Below are positions 9,144 to 18,239 of a stretch of DNA of 64,000 nt, piece by piece. Location: contig CAYPEK010000007.1 in the NCBI GenBank assembly GCA_964409645.1, forward strand, positions 1-64,000. The letters are read 5' to 3'. Below the pieces are notes generated by a model that saw only the letters and a list, made by a program, of their open reading frames with translations, was not told the DNA's origin and did no database searches. The stretch is from CAYPEK01 sp964409645 (GTDB lineage Bacteria > UBP15 > UBA6099). Position numbers and translations under genes: made by a program. The stretch's first letter is position 1. Every line of letters begins with the position of its first letter.

Positions 9144-10022
9144 TTGGATCGGATACCAGCCGGCTTCTTTGGTTTGTTGGGGCTGATCATCGGTAGCTTT
9201 CTAAATGTCTGTATATACAGACTGCCGAAAGGGGAATCGCTGGTATGGCCCGGGTCTCACTGTCCTGAGTGCGGCAGAAAGTTAAACGCCTTGGATTTGG
9301 TGCCGGTGTTGAGCTGGCTGTTTCTGAGGGGAAAGTGCAGAACGTGCGGAAGTAAAATATCGGCCCGGTATCCGATGGTGGAAATGCTCACCGGGATAGT
9401 GTTTTATTGGGCGGCGGCCAATGCAGCCGGAAGCCCATTGAACTTTCTCAACAGTATTCTCTTCCTCTCCGGCTTGACGGTGGTCTTCTTTATCGACTTG
9501 GACCATCTGATAATCCCGGATAAGGTGGTGCTGCCTCTGGCGGTGATCGGGTTGGCCCTCGGTTTGTTTCCTTGGGAGGCTGGGCACAAAGTATTTCTTA
9601 GCCGGCTCGAGGGTGCGGCGGCGGGGTTTTTCGGATTCTGGGCGATAGCGGAAGCCGGAACCTACATGCTGCGGTTTGAGGATAAGCTCGGGACGGAAAT
9701 CGGAAGCTTGCTTTTGTTCACGAAAGTATTTTACAAGGGCGAGACCGATATGCCGAGGGATGCGATGGGAGGAGGAGATATAAAACTGGCCGCAATGATG
9801 GGCGCTTTTTTAGGGCTCAAACTGCTTGGAGTGGGGCTGTTTATCGCATTTCTGATCGGTTCGGTTCTGGCGGTGGGGCTGATATTGAGCGGGCGGCGCG
9901 ATGCAAAGGATGCAGTGCCGTTTGGGCCGATGATGGCGGCCGGAGGGGCAATAGCACTGATCAAAGGAGAAGCGGCGATACAATGGTATGCCGGATTTGT
10001 AGCCAGCCTATGGGGCCTGTAA
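9144..10022 (+). CDS. pilD: Prepilin peptidase PilD (A24 leader peptidase/N-methyltransferase)
   Basis: This 292-residue membrane aspartic protease cleaves the basic leader of prepilins and methylates the new N-terminus. It has the N-terminal GSFLNVCIYRLP motif and the zinc cysteine pairs CPEC and CRTC (about residues 40-75). Both catalytic aspartates are visible, in FIDLDHLIIPD and in GGGDIKLAAMMGAF. Seven or eight hydrophobic segments are present. An insert of about 40 residues lies between the two active-site motifs. The start is TTG, with AAAGGA 8 nt before it. It sits among its likely substrates: two prepilins upstream and three to four minor pilins downstream. Confidence 0.94.
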   Translation: MDRIPAGFFGLLGLIIGSFLNVCIYRLPKGESLVWPGSHCPECGRKLNALDLVPVLSWLFLRGKCRTCGSKISARYPMVEMLTGIVFYWAAANAAGSPLNFLNSILFLSGLTVVFFIDLDHLIIPDKVVLPLAVIGLALGLFPWEAGHKVFLSRLEGAAAGFFGFWAIAEAGTYMLRFEDKLGTEIGSLLLFTKVFYKGETDMPRDAMGGGDIKLAAMMGAFLGLKLLGVGLFIAFLIGSVLAVGLILSGRRDAKDAVPFGPMMAAGGAIALIKGEAAIQWYAGFVASLWGL

Positions 10023-10040
10023 GACAGCCGGAAAGTCGGG

Positions 10041-10667
10041 ATGATGAAAATGAACGACGATCTCAGAAAATTGAAACCGGCACGGGACATGAGGGGCCTG
10101 ACCCTTTTTGAGGTTCTTGTCGCGATTGCCATTCTTTCGGTTGTGCTTATTGGTATGGCGGTTATGATATCCGCCGGATTCGTACAGTTGAGAAATCTCG
10201 AGATTAAAAGATCGGCTGCGAACTGCGCGCGTATGATTGTTGAATATTTGGAAACATTGCCGCCCGACTCGATATACGGATTGTCTCCTCATGAACCAAT
10301 GGAGGGAAATTTTGCTTCGGAAAGTGCTATGCAGGAGCTCAATGCGTTTGTGAGCAACAGCGACACTGCCTGCAGACAAATGTCGGACAAAAATGAGAAT
10401 CTGGGGAAGGCAGTTCAAATGAAATATTACATATGCCCCGGATGTGTGTCGAGAACGCAGGTAAACGCAGATGGAATGAAATGGACGACGTGCGCTTATT
10501 TTTTCAGAGTGAGGGTTACATTCAACGGTTTAGGTATGGCTCACGGGCAAAAGATAGACTACCCGGTTAAATTTTATCAGGGATCGATGGGCTCTTGTAC
10601 CGATATACCGACCGGATGTGGGGAACAGGAAAGCGAAACAGAATTGAAGGATTGCGTTTTACCGTAA
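10041..10667 (+). CDS. Cysteine-rich minor pilin (PilV-like), first of a tandem pair
   Basis: This 208-residue prepilin has cleavage site MRG|LTLFEVLVAIAIL, with Leu rather than Phe at +1 and the conserved Glu at +5. The globular part has eight cysteines in the order NCAR, ACR, CPGC, TTC, SCT, GCG and a C-terminal DCVLP. This suggests disulfide-stabilised folding outside the inner membrane. The next gene encodes a close paralogue with the same eight cysteines. It starts 18 nt after pilD, and three ATGs in frame near 10041-10050 leave the exact start open by three codons. Role inferred: minor pilin of the tip or priming complex. Confidence 0.82.
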   Translation: MMKMNDDLRKLKPARDMRGLTLFEVLVAIAILSVVLIGMAVMISAGFVQLRNLEIKRSAANCARMIVEYLETLPPDSIYGLSPHEPMEGNFASESAMQELNAFVSNSDTACRQMSDKNENLGKAVQMKYYICPGCVSRTQVNADGMKWTTCAYFFRVRVTFNGLGMAHGQKIDYPVKFYQGSMGSCTDIPTGCGEQESETELKDCVLP

Positions 10668-10682
10668 CAGAGGAGGTGGATT

Positions 10683-11327
10683 GTGCGAAAAGGCAAAATT
10701 TACTCAATTATAAAAATAAATAACAGGCTTCGTATGCGGGATACGAAGGGCTTCACGTTGATTGAAATCCTCGTCGCCATGGCGATTCTCGGCTTAGTTC
10801 TTGTGGGGATGGCGATGATGATCTCCACAGGCTTTGTTCAAATGAACAATTTGAAGATTCAGCGCTCGGCAGCCAACTGTGCGCGGATGGTTATGGAGTA
10901 TCTTGAGACACTGCCGCCTGACTTGATTTACGGATTGTCGCCTCAGGCCAATATGCAAGGGGATTTTGCATCCGGAGGCGGCATAGGAGAGCTTAATGAT
11001 TTTGTGAACAACGGTAACTCCACATGCAGGACGCTATCGGACACGAGCAGCAGGGTGGGGAAACAGGTGAAGCTTAAATACAACATCTGCCCGGGCTGTG
11101 TTTCCAGAACGCAACAGGATTCCTACGGGGTCGAGTGGACCACCTGCGAGTATTTCGTCAAAGTAAGAATCACATACAACGGGCTCACGATGGGACACGG
11201 GCATACAATAGACTATGCCACCAAGTTTTATGAGGGCGCAATAGGTTCATGTACGGACACTCCGAACGGGTGTGGGAGTGAATCATTAACCGGCGGAGAC
11301 TCGGTCAGGGATTGCGTTTTACCATAA
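10683..11327 (+). CDS. Cysteine-rich minor pilin (PilV-like), second of a tandem pair
   Basis: This 214-residue protein is clearly homologous to its upstream neighbour along the whole length (shared SAANCARM, YLETLPPD, YGLSP, ICPGCVSRTQ, C-terminal DCVLP). Its prepilin site is the canonical KG|FTLIEILVAMAIL. The GTG start is set by AGGAGGTGG upstream. All eight cysteines of the paralogue are kept. Most differences fall in the middle (residues 75-110) and near the C-terminus. The pair arose by tandem duplication, and divergence at the cleavage site suggests separate roles or processing efficiencies. Confidence 0.85.
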   Translation: MRKGKIYSIIKINNRLRMRDTKGFTLIEILVAMAILGLVLVGMAMMISTGFVQMNNLKIQRSAANCARMVMEYLETLPPDLIYGLSPQANMQGDFASGGGIGELNDFVNNGNSTCRTLSDTSSRVGKQVKLKYNICPGCVSRTQQDSYGVEWTTCEYFVKVRITYNGLTMGHGHTIDYATKFYEGAIGSCTDTPNGCGSESLTGGDSVRDCVLP

Positions 11328-11342
11328 CGGAGGCGCAAGAAT

Positions 11343-12194
11343 ATGAGAAACGGCAAAATAAATAGATTTATAAGGTTAAAATCGAACGGCGGGTTTACCC
11401 TCACGGAGCTTCTTGTGGTGATGGCTATTATGACGTTCATCGCCCTAGCCATCGCTGAGATAATGATCAAAACCGCATCGGCCATGATAATGCAGACGAG
11501 CATAAACGTGGCGCAGAGCAGCGTCGAGCAAGTTATTTCACGCATGGCCGAGGATATAAGACAAGCGGGTTCGAATGATCTCAAACACATAAAGGACGGC
11601 TCCAACAGCACTAAAATAACATTTATCCGATTCGGACAAAACCTTGACTCGTTTGTACCCGGCAGTTCGGACCTCAATTTTGACGTGGGTTGCTATAATT
11701 TCATTGCGCCGTCAGGAACCGATCCTTTCAATACATCCTATAGGGTAGGTTACATAGAAGGCGGCTCGGATTCCGGTGGGTCGGCGTCTTCGTGTCCCAA
11801 TATGTATCCGCTCACGGACGTGTACTCGGACGTCAGAGAAATGGAGATCACCTACTACCATCCCACCGGCTCGAACGGAGAGCTCGAGGCTTATGGCGAT
11901 CCGATCGACAACAGCGAGATTGCTGACGACCCACCGAACTACATAGGATCGGCGGCGTGCGTGTACATGGTAAAAGTATGGGTGAAATATTCGAGGAAGT
12001 ATGACAGGACCGGCAATAGCATGAACAGCACATATTACGAAAATTCGACATACGAATACTCGACAGCCGTAAGCCCGAGAAATGTGATAACTATGTCCAC
12101 CGGACTCGATGACGACAAAGACTATGTGCAGGATTGCTGTGACTCGGATTTCGGATATACTGCCGACTGGTGCAAACCAGCCCATAGCAATTGA
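11343..12194 (+). CDS. PilW-like minor pilin
   Basis: This 283-residue prepilin has the site GG|FTLTELLVVMAIMTFIALAIAEIM, with Glu at +5. The long globular domain with a central Ser/Gly-rich stretch and several cysteines fits the PilW/minor-pilin J-like class, which sits at the pilus tip. It follows the two PilV-like genes by 15 nt and precedes a PilX-like gene, the usual order of a minor-pilin operon. The C-terminal part (DDDKDYVQDCCDSDFG) is acidic and cysteine-containing, a possible calcium-binding loop by composition only. Confidence 0.8.
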   Translation: MRNGKINRFIRLKSNGGFTLTELLVVMAIMTFIALAIAEIMIKTASAMIMQTSINVAQSSVEQVISRMAEDIRQAGSNDLKHIKDGSNSTKITFIRFGQNLDSFVPGSSDLNFDVGCYNFIAPSGTDPFNTSYRVGYIEGGSDSGGSASSCPNMYPLTDVYSDVREMEITYYHPTGSNGELEAYGDPIDNSEIADDPPNYIGSAACVYMVKVWVKYSRKYDRTGNSMNSTYYENSTYEYSTAVSPRNVITMSTGLDDDKDYVQDCCDSDFGYTADWCKPAHSN

Positions 12195-12239
12195 GGCAGA
12201 AGACTATTATTAGAAAAGAACTTATTAAAGGGGGCAGTC

Positions 12240-15200
12240 ATGTTAACCCGAATAGTCAAAAGATTCTCTAGAAAAAGGGAAGAGGGTCTGGCGTTACTGC
12301 TGGCAGTTATCGCAGTAGCCGTCATGGGGTTCATCGGGGCGTCCTTTGCGATAATGCTCAACAACGAGACCAAGAGCGCGGGGTCGAACATTCTCGCTCA
12401 GAGGGCGTTGTATGTGGCGGAGTCCGGCATACAGGACGTGATGTACCAACGGTCCAAAATGCCGGATCAGATGTGCTTTCCGTATTTCTACAACTCCACG
12501 CAGACAGTAACCATGCGTCTGGACAATATAGAAAATCTGACAGGCGCAAAAAGCGGCGGGGTGGAATTGAATTCGGGAGCATCCACCACAAACGCATGTA
12601 ACCCGGAGGCAGACAATATACCTCCAAACACTACGACTGAAGAACTACCTTGCTGGCCTTACAACGAAAAATTATACGCGAACTACATCCATTGGGAACC
12701 TTACAAATGCCACGACGGCTCCGATCCATCGATCAGCGGTTGCAGTAGTTACGACCCGTACATGTGGTGGCCAGCTAAATCTGACGGAACAGTTGGATGG
12801 AAAGACTGGGACGAAAACAACGGTAATCTACCGCTTGCGAATGCGAATCAAAGTTCCGGCGCCCGGTACACGACCGGCTTTTTCACACTGTGCAACGATG
12901 ACTTCGAAGGGATATCTTCTGGTGATCCCGGATACGATCAGGCGTGTAATGCAGCCAAGACCGGTGGAACATGCNNNNNNNNNNNNNNNNNNNNNNNNNN
13001 NNNNNNNNNNNNNNNNNNNNNNNNNNNNNNNNNNNNNNNNNNNNNNNNNNNNNNNNNNNNNNNNNNNNNNNNNNTTATGCCCCCAGCGCTGTTCTCCGGT
13101 GTAATCGACAAATACATAGACCTGACGGGTACATATCGTACCACGATTCACGGGCCGATTCATATCAATGGCTGGAAGAGCGAGGGTAAGTGGCATGCGT
13201 TCCTGCTCTCATTGAGTCTGTATCCCGGCGCGATAACGAACTTCCTTGACCCGCCGGACCTCGTCAGCGTAAGTTTCCCGGAGGATCCGTCGAACCCGGA
13301 CTGGCAGCCCTCGATATCGGGACTCACTCTCTCCCACGAGATTACTTACGTCCATCTGCCGGTAAGGATAGACATCCCATCCGTCAACTGGAACAAATGG
13401 GAACAACGCATAAATACATTGTTCAGCAGAGCGGCGGGCGAATACAGCGACTCCACAGTGTATGCACTCAAGAGGTGCCATTTCGACACTTCCAACGTGC
13501 TATACACAACCGGCGACTGCGGCGACAGCGGACAGCAGTACGCGCCCATAACCGGCCAACCGGACGACGCGACGGACAACAGTTTTCCGCTGTTCAACTG
13601 TCCGCCCAACACGGGAGACGGAAGAATACACAACTGCAACAGGAACGCCCACGCTCTTTGGAACAGTTCGACAAAACACATATTCGACCTGTTCGACCAG
13701 TGGGATGATTATCCCAATACTTATGTGGAAGGAACGGAGCCGGCGATGATCGGCGGCGGAACGGGCCCGGAGGACGGTTCGCTGATGCCGAAAGTCAAAT
13801 TTATATTCAGTCCGAGTTTCGATTTCAGCGGCCTGATAGGGATTGTCACTTGTCTAGCCGGCGGCACGCCGATGCAGGACTGTCTTCTCGGAGCGCTCGG
13901 TTTCTATGAAAACAGGGAAGAATTTCAGTTCATGGGCAGACACGAATTCAGGGACTTCGTGTTTATCGACGGGTTCATCGGCATGGGGTTGCGGACCCCG
14001 TACCATTCGTGTGGTGAAGGTGACGGAGGCCTGAGTTTATACTGTATCGTCATTCCTTCAATCGATATACTTGGGTTATTTACGATTCCTTCATTTTCGT
14101 TCGGGTTGCCTCACTGGCATCTGGGCAATGCATTAATTACTGGTGAGGTATTGGTGAACGGAAGGTTGTACATGGCCGACTACATACACATAGACGGGGG
14201 CACGATATACGCAACCGAACATGTGATAAAGGACGAGACAAGCGGCTACGATATAACGGTCGATCTCAGCAGCCTGTTCTGTACCATACTCTCGTGGGGT
14301 GTTGGGAGCATAAGCATCCCGCTTCTGGGAGACCTGTGCGGACTTCTTATGAGCGTCCTCAACCCGTTCATTCAAATGTTCGTGCCGTGGTGGCCGATTC
14401 TTGACCTGACTAACAACGACCTGATTGATTTCGAAACATATCTGGACATAGACGGTTCCGGGCCGTATATGGATGACGTGGCATCCCCCGGAACTCTATA
14501 CACAATGGGGGATTTCCGTCTGTTGCAAGCGGGTTGGGATGCAACCTCATTCGTTGCAAACTGGCTGATTGGGCAATTCGCCGGATTCATAAGCGTAAGT
14601 CCTTCGCTGGACCCGATCCGGATATACAACGGAGGCGCGATCGTTGCGGGAGGCACACCGACCGGCGGCGCCGGGCCACTGGGAATGTATCAATATGGTA
14701 ATATCTATATGGATAAACATCGGCGCGCGGATGTTATGACTAAAAACCCGGACACCGGAGACCCGAGTAACGGATATCTGTTCGCGAGAGGCGCGGTGCG
14801 GCTGTATGGAGACCTTATCAACGACTACGCATGGGGTGGTCTGATCGATCAGTGTTCTGCATCCACGCTCCTTGCTTTGGACGAGGACTGCGCGGCTCAA
14901 GGTATATTCTACTCGGGCGGTGTGGCTGCCGGCACAAGAGAGAACGATGCATTCGGCAAATACACACTCGGTATGGATAAATCGGGTTATGATTATTATA
15001 CGAAGGACACCTGCATGAACGAGATGGAGACCGAGTTCTGGACGAACATAAGCGACTCGATAAGCTGTATAACGACACAGCTCGGTGACATGTTTGGAAC
15101 GGCGCCTCTCTCGGAATATAACATCAGAGGGCACATCTTCGCCGGCCAGATCGGCGCGATATCGAATACTAATATCAGGCTCGAACAGGACGGCTCTGTC

Positions 15201-15308
15201 AGAAGTGATGCGGTGACAAGGCAGTACTTTAAAAACCTCGGCGGCGTACCGATTGACTGGATGGAAATTTCACCTCCGGGCAGCCTGCCGACACTCGAGA
15301 TCAACTAA
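12240..15308 (+). CDS. Very large PilX-like pilus assembly protein, interrupted by a gap
   Basis: The N-terminus has a PilX_N-type segment: a basic start, then one hydrophobic helix (about residues 16-40, GLALLLAVIAVAVMGFIGASFAIML) followed by ALYVAESGIQDVMYQ. PilX proteins are normally about 150-250 residues, while this one reads over 1,000. The rest is a secreted-type region rich in Gly, Asn, Tyr and Cys. Repeated short beta-type strands toward the C-terminus (NALITGEVLVNGRLYMADYIHIDGG and similar) suggest a beta-helix. The ATG has AAAGGGGGC upstream. A 100-N gap at codon 246 makes the true length unknown. It occupies the place where pilY1 often lies and may serve as a tip-located adhesin; that role is inferred. 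Confidence 0.72.
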   Translation: MLTRIVKRFSRKREEGLALLLAVIAVAVMGFIGASFAIMLNNETKSAGSNILAQRALYVAESGIQDVMYQRSKMPDQMCFPYFYNSTQTVTMRLDNIENLTGAKSGGVELNSGASTTNACNPEADNIPPNTTTEELPCWPYNEKLYANYIHWEPYKCHDGSDPSISGCSSYDPYMWWPAKSDGTVGWKDWDENNGNLPLANANQSSGARYTTGFFTLCNDDFEGISSGDPGYDQACNAAKTGGTCXXXXXXXXXXXXXXXXXXXXXXXXXXXXXXXXXXMPPALFSGVIDKYIDLTGTYRTTIHGPIHINGWKSEGKWHAFLLSLSLYPGAITNFLDPPDLVSVSFPEDPSNPDWQPSISGLTLSHEITYVHLPVRIDIPSVNWNKWEQRINTLFSRAAGEYSDSTVYALKRCHFDTSNVLYTTGDCGDSGQQYAPITGQPDDATDNSFPLFNCPPNTGDGRIHNCNRNAHALWNSSTKHIFDLFDQWDDYPNTYVEGTEPAMIGGGTGPEDGSLMPKVKFIFSPSFDFSGLIGIVTCLAGGTPMQDCLLGALGFYENREEFQFMGRHEFRDFVFIDGFIGMGLRTPYHSCGEGDGGLSLYCIVIPSIDILGLFTIPSFSFGLPHWHLGNALITGEVLVNGRLYMADYIHIDGGTIYATEHVIKDETSGYDITVDLSSLFCTILSWGVGSISIPLLGDLCGLLMSVLNPFIQMFVPWWPILDLTNNDLIDFETYLDIDGSGPYMDDVASPGTLYTMGDFRLLQAGWDATSFVANWLIGQFAGFISVSPSLDPIRIYNGGAIVAGGTPTGGAGPLGMYQYGNIYMDKHRRADVMTKNPDTGDPSNGYLFARGAVRLYGDLINDYAWGGLIDQCSASTLLALDEDCAAQGIFYSGGVAAGTRENDAFGKYTLGMDKSGYDYYTKDTCMNEMETEFWTNISDSISCITTQLGDMFGTAPLSEYNIRGHIFAGQIGAISNTNIRLEQDGSVRSDAVTRQYFKNLGGVPIDWMEISPPGSLPTLEIN
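12975..13074. other. Assembly gap (100 N) inside the PilX-like gene
   Basis: A run of exactly 100 N. The reading frames on the two sides are both open, but their relation is unverified. Confidence 0.97.
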
Positions 15309-15325
15309 ACGATCTGAGAGACAGC

Positions 15326-15360
15326 AAAAAAAGCGTCCTCTTTTCAGGGGACGCTTTTTA
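15326..15360 (+). terminator. Rho-independent terminator after the minor-pilin operon
   Basis: The stem AAAAAGCGTCC/GGACGCTTTTT encloses a loop of about ten nt and ends in a T run. It separates the pilD/minor-pilin unit from pilMNOPQ. Confidence 0.85.
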
Positions 15361-15469
15361 TTATGGGCCGAAAAAAGAAGCCGAAACGGGTCAACCGAAT
15401 ATTGCCGGAACGGGCGGGAATTGCCGTACGGCTGTTGAAACCGGGTTTTTTTAAATTATATTTTACAAA

Positions 15470-15498
15470 TTGAATAATTGAGATATATATATTAGAGT
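15470..15498 (+). promoter_or_regulatory. Candidate promoter of pilMNOPQ
   Basis: TTGAAT, a 17-nt spacer and TAGAGT lie 31 nt before the pilM start, downstream of a terminator. Only a moderate consensus match. Confidence 0.35.
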
Positions 15499-15528
15499 CT
15501 GGAACAATATTAATATTGGAGAAAGACA

Positions 15529-16725
15529 TTGGGGAAGTTCGCGTCACGAGGTTCGCAGGCGCGGGTCGGGCTTGATATAGGCTCGCGTTTCATAAAGCTT
15601 GTGCATATCAATCCGAGTGCTCATGGTATTCAGCTTGTGAATTTCGGTATTGCGGCGACACCGATCGGGTCTATCACGGAAGGCATAATAAATAATGCAG
15701 AAGCGATCGGCGAAGCGATTCGGCAGATAGTGAAGTTTTACAACATCAGAGAAAAAAAGGTAGTGTGTTCTTTACCGGGCAGGTCTGTTGTGATAAGGCA
15801 GGTTACGTTGCCGGCGGGCCTGAGCGATAAGGAACTCAAAGTGGCGGCGATCGGCGAAGTCGAGAGATTCCTGCCGTTTCCGCTGGATGAGATGGAATAC
15901 GATTATCAGGTGCTCGGCGATATATTTCAAGGCGATGTGAAACAGACAAGCCTGTTGTTCATAGCTGCGCACCGCGATGCGGTTCAGAGAAGAATAGAGG
16001 CGGCGAAAGTGGCCGGCCTCGAATCGGTCGAGATAGATGTGGACCCGTTCGTGCTTCTCAGATCGGTGGTGGAAAGTGCGCTGTTCGAGGATCAAGACAC
16101 GTTCACGCAGACATTCCTGCTGATCGAGATGGGCGCCGGCTCAACGAGCGTGAGCATCGTAAAGAATGGTATTTTGAGATTCACGCGTGTATTTGCAATC
16201 GGCGGCGACACGCTCACGCACGCGATAGAATCAGGATATGCCATTCCATTTCTCGAAGCGGAGCGGATGAAGAGAGACCGGGCGGTTGCGTACATAGACG
16301 AAGAGAGGGACGACATAGACCGGGAAACAAGGGAAGTCCATGAAATGATCCTCTCACATCTCGAAGCGCTTTCTCTCGAAATCAGGCGTTCGCTTGCTTA
16401 CTACACATCGAAGTATCGTGGCGAGGAAGTTACAAAGATTGTGCTTACGGGCGGTGCGTCGATGCTCAGGGGCATAGCGAGATTTTTCGAGGAAGACCTC
16501 GCGATACCGGTTATTTTCGGGAACCCGCTCGCCAACATACCATATATAGGTGAGCAAGAGCTGGATTTTGTTGCCGAAAAGGCTCCGTTTCTCGGAGTTG
16601 CGGCCGGATTGTCGATGAGGCAGATACCGTTAAAAGTGCTTGGCCGTTACTGCCTGAGGGTAAATATGGAACCGACATACGAATTCGGGAGTGCGTCGCA
16701 GGCTTCGATGCTCAGCTCGCATTGA
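15529..16725 (+). CDS. pilM: Type IV pilus assembly protein PilM
   Basis: This 398-residue actin-like ATPase belongs to the FtsA/PilM fold. It begins GLDIGSRFIKLV (phosphate-1 loop) and contains IEMGAGSTSVSIV (phosphate-2) and VLTGGASML (adenosine motif). It sits on the cytoplasmic side and binds the N-terminal tail of PilN. Start is TTG, with GGAGA seven nt upstream. The last 30 residues (after LRVNMEPTYEFGS) extend slightly past the domain. pilN starts 7 nt after the stop. Confidence 0.94.
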   Translation: MGKFASRGSQARVGLDIGSRFIKLVHINPSAHGIQLVNFGIAATPIGSITEGIINNAEAIGEAIRQIVKFYNIREKKVVCSLPGRSVVIRQVTLPAGLSDKELKVAAIGEVERFLPFPLDEMEYDYQVLGDIFQGDVKQTSLLFIAAHRDAVQRRIEAAKVAGLESVEIDVDPFVLLRSVVESALFEDQDTFTQTFLLIEMGAGSTSVSIVKNGILRFTRVFAIGGDTLTHAIESGYAIPFLEAERMKRDRAVAYIDEERDDIDRETREVHEMILSHLEALSLEIRRSLAYYTSKYRGEEVTKIVLTGGASMLRGIARFFEEDLAIPVIFGNPLANIPYIGEQELDFVAEKAPFLGVAAGLSMRQIPLKVLGRYCLRVNMEPTYEFGSASQASMLSSH

Positions 16726-16732
16726 CAGTGAA

Positions 16733-17377
16733 ATGTTAAAAGTAAACCTACAACCGAAGATAACGCTTGAAGTCAAAGAGGGCTTCAAGATGCCGGTATG
16801 GGCGCCGATAGTGCTTTTTGTCGTTATCGGTGGCATTGCAGGCTATACACATTGGCTTAACCACCGTGATATCATGGTAAAGCAGTCGCAGATAAAGCAG
16901 CTCGATTTCAAATTGCGGGACTTTCAGAAAACTCTGGACGAGTACCAAGCCGCACTCAACGAAAAGGACTATCTTCAGGACAAAAGAGATTTCGTGAACG
17001 GGATAGCAACCAATCAGAAGATGTGGGTCGATTTCTTCGATCAGATTAAGGAAAGAATTCCGAAAGACGTATGGCTGACCCAGTTTGAAGGAACGCGTAA
17101 CGGACGTTACGCTCTACAGGGCAACGCATTCAGCTTTGGGTCAATCGGTTTCTTCATGATACAGTTCAAGTCGATACCTGACGTTACGACAGTGACGCTT
17201 GACGGCGCGACCGGCAAAACCGATTCCGGTGGAGAGACAGCCGTGGAGGCGATTGCCAAAACGTTTAAACTGTCAGGTGACATGAAGCTCGGCGGACAGA
17301 CGAAGGAAGAGCAGTCCGGCAAAGGCGCCACAGCGGCGGCAAGGCGCGGGGGAGCCGCGCAGCCGGCGAATCGCTAA
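16733..17377 (+). CDS. pilN: Type IV pilus inner-membrane alignment protein PilN
   Basis: The protein of 214 residues starts with MLKVNLQP, the cytoplasmic tail that docks into PilM. One transmembrane helix follows (about residues 21-42), then a coiled coil and a periplasmic ferredoxin-like domain containing WVDFFDQIKERIPKDVWLTQF. The C-terminal 35 residues are a Gly/Ala/Lys/Gln tail not usual for PilN. An open frame continues 14 codons upstream into pilM, but this ATG gives the conserved N-terminus. Confidence 0.93.
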   Translation: MLKVNLQPKITLEVKEGFKMPVWAPIVLFVVIGGIAGYTHWLNHRDIMVKQSQIKQLDFKLRDFQKTLDEYQAALNEKDYLQDKRDFVNGIATNQKMWVDFFDQIKERIPKDVWLTQFEGTRNGRYALQGNAFSFGSIGFFMIQFKSIPDVTTVTLDGATGKTDSGGETAVEAIAKTFKLSGDMKLGGQTKEEQSGKGATAAARRGGAAQPANR

Positions 17378-17403
17378 GCCCGCTGCATGCGGAGAGGTTG
17401 TTT

Positions 17404-18216
17404 ATGGAAATCGGATCGTTATCCGCAAACAGGAATCTGATTATCATCCTGATAATCATAATTGAGCTCGGCTTGGGCGGATATTACTATTGGGTTCCTT
17501 ACAGAAACAATCAGGCTGAACTGAAAAGTTTGAACGAAATCGTGGAAAGAAAGAATAAAGAAGTCCGCGAAATAGAGATGACTAAAAAAATGCTTGCTGA
17601 GAAACGCAAGGAGATAGAAAGGCTGAAAGCGGATATATCGAGACTCGAAAGATATTTTCCTGAAGATGTCTTCATACCGAGGGTGCTGGTGCTTCTTGAA
17701 AATCTTGCTGAAGCAACTCATCTGAGGATCGAAGGAGTCAAACCCGGGTCAGTCGGCGCGGCGGCAGGAAGGCCTTCCGGCCCGGCAGCGGTGAAAAGGC
17801 CACAGCAAAACACAAACCAGAAATCATCCGTTTATGCGCAGGCGTCGAAATCTCCGACGAGCGCCCCCAATAACAAAGCTTCTGCGGGACGAGGCAACAA
17901 AGGCGCGGTGGCGACAACGGCAAACCCGCAAAAAGAAGTAATCAAGTTCGATTCGAACAAAGAATATAAAACTATCAATGTCGATTTTAATGTTATCGGC
18001 ACTTTTTCAAATATCAGTAATTTCATGAATGAGTTGACCACATTCCCGAAACTCGTGGTGGTGGACACCATAACTCTGGCTCCGAGAAATACGGGATCGA
18101 GTAAGAACAATAAGCAGGATAATAGCGCAAAGACGGATGTGGGCATTTCGATCGAACTCAACGCAAAGATGCCGCTGATGTTTTACATACAGCAGGAAAA
18201 AGCGCCTGAATTCTGA
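17404..18216 (+). CDS. pilO: Type IV pilus inner-membrane alignment protein PilO
   Basis: This 270-residue protein has a short cytoplasmic start, one transmembrane helix (about residues 10-30) and a coiled coil of charged heptads (about 40-85). The periplasmic domain is split by a long Ala/Pro/Ser/Gln-rich linker (about 115-180). The second half (INVDFNVIGTFSNISNFMNEL) matches the PilO C-terminal domain. The linker is much longer than in typical PilO of about 200 residues. The ATG is preferred over a TTG two codons earlier because GGAGAGG then lies at proper spacing. It pairs with PilN and binds PilP. Confidence 0.9.
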   Translation: MEIGSLSANRNLIIILIIIIELGLGGYYYWVPYRNNQAELKSLNEIVERKNKEVREIEMTKKMLAEKRKEIERLKADISRLERYFPEDVFIPRVLVLLENLAEATHLRIEGVKPGSVGAAAGRPSGPAAVKRPQQNTNQKSSVYAQASKSPTSAPNNKASAGRGNKGAVATTANPQKEVIKFDSNKEYKTINVDFNVIGTFSNISNFMNELTTFPKLVVVDTITLAPRNTGSSKNNKQDNSAKTDVGISIELNAKMPLMFYIQQEKAPEF

Positions 18217-18239
18217 GACGGCAGGATGCGGGACATAAA

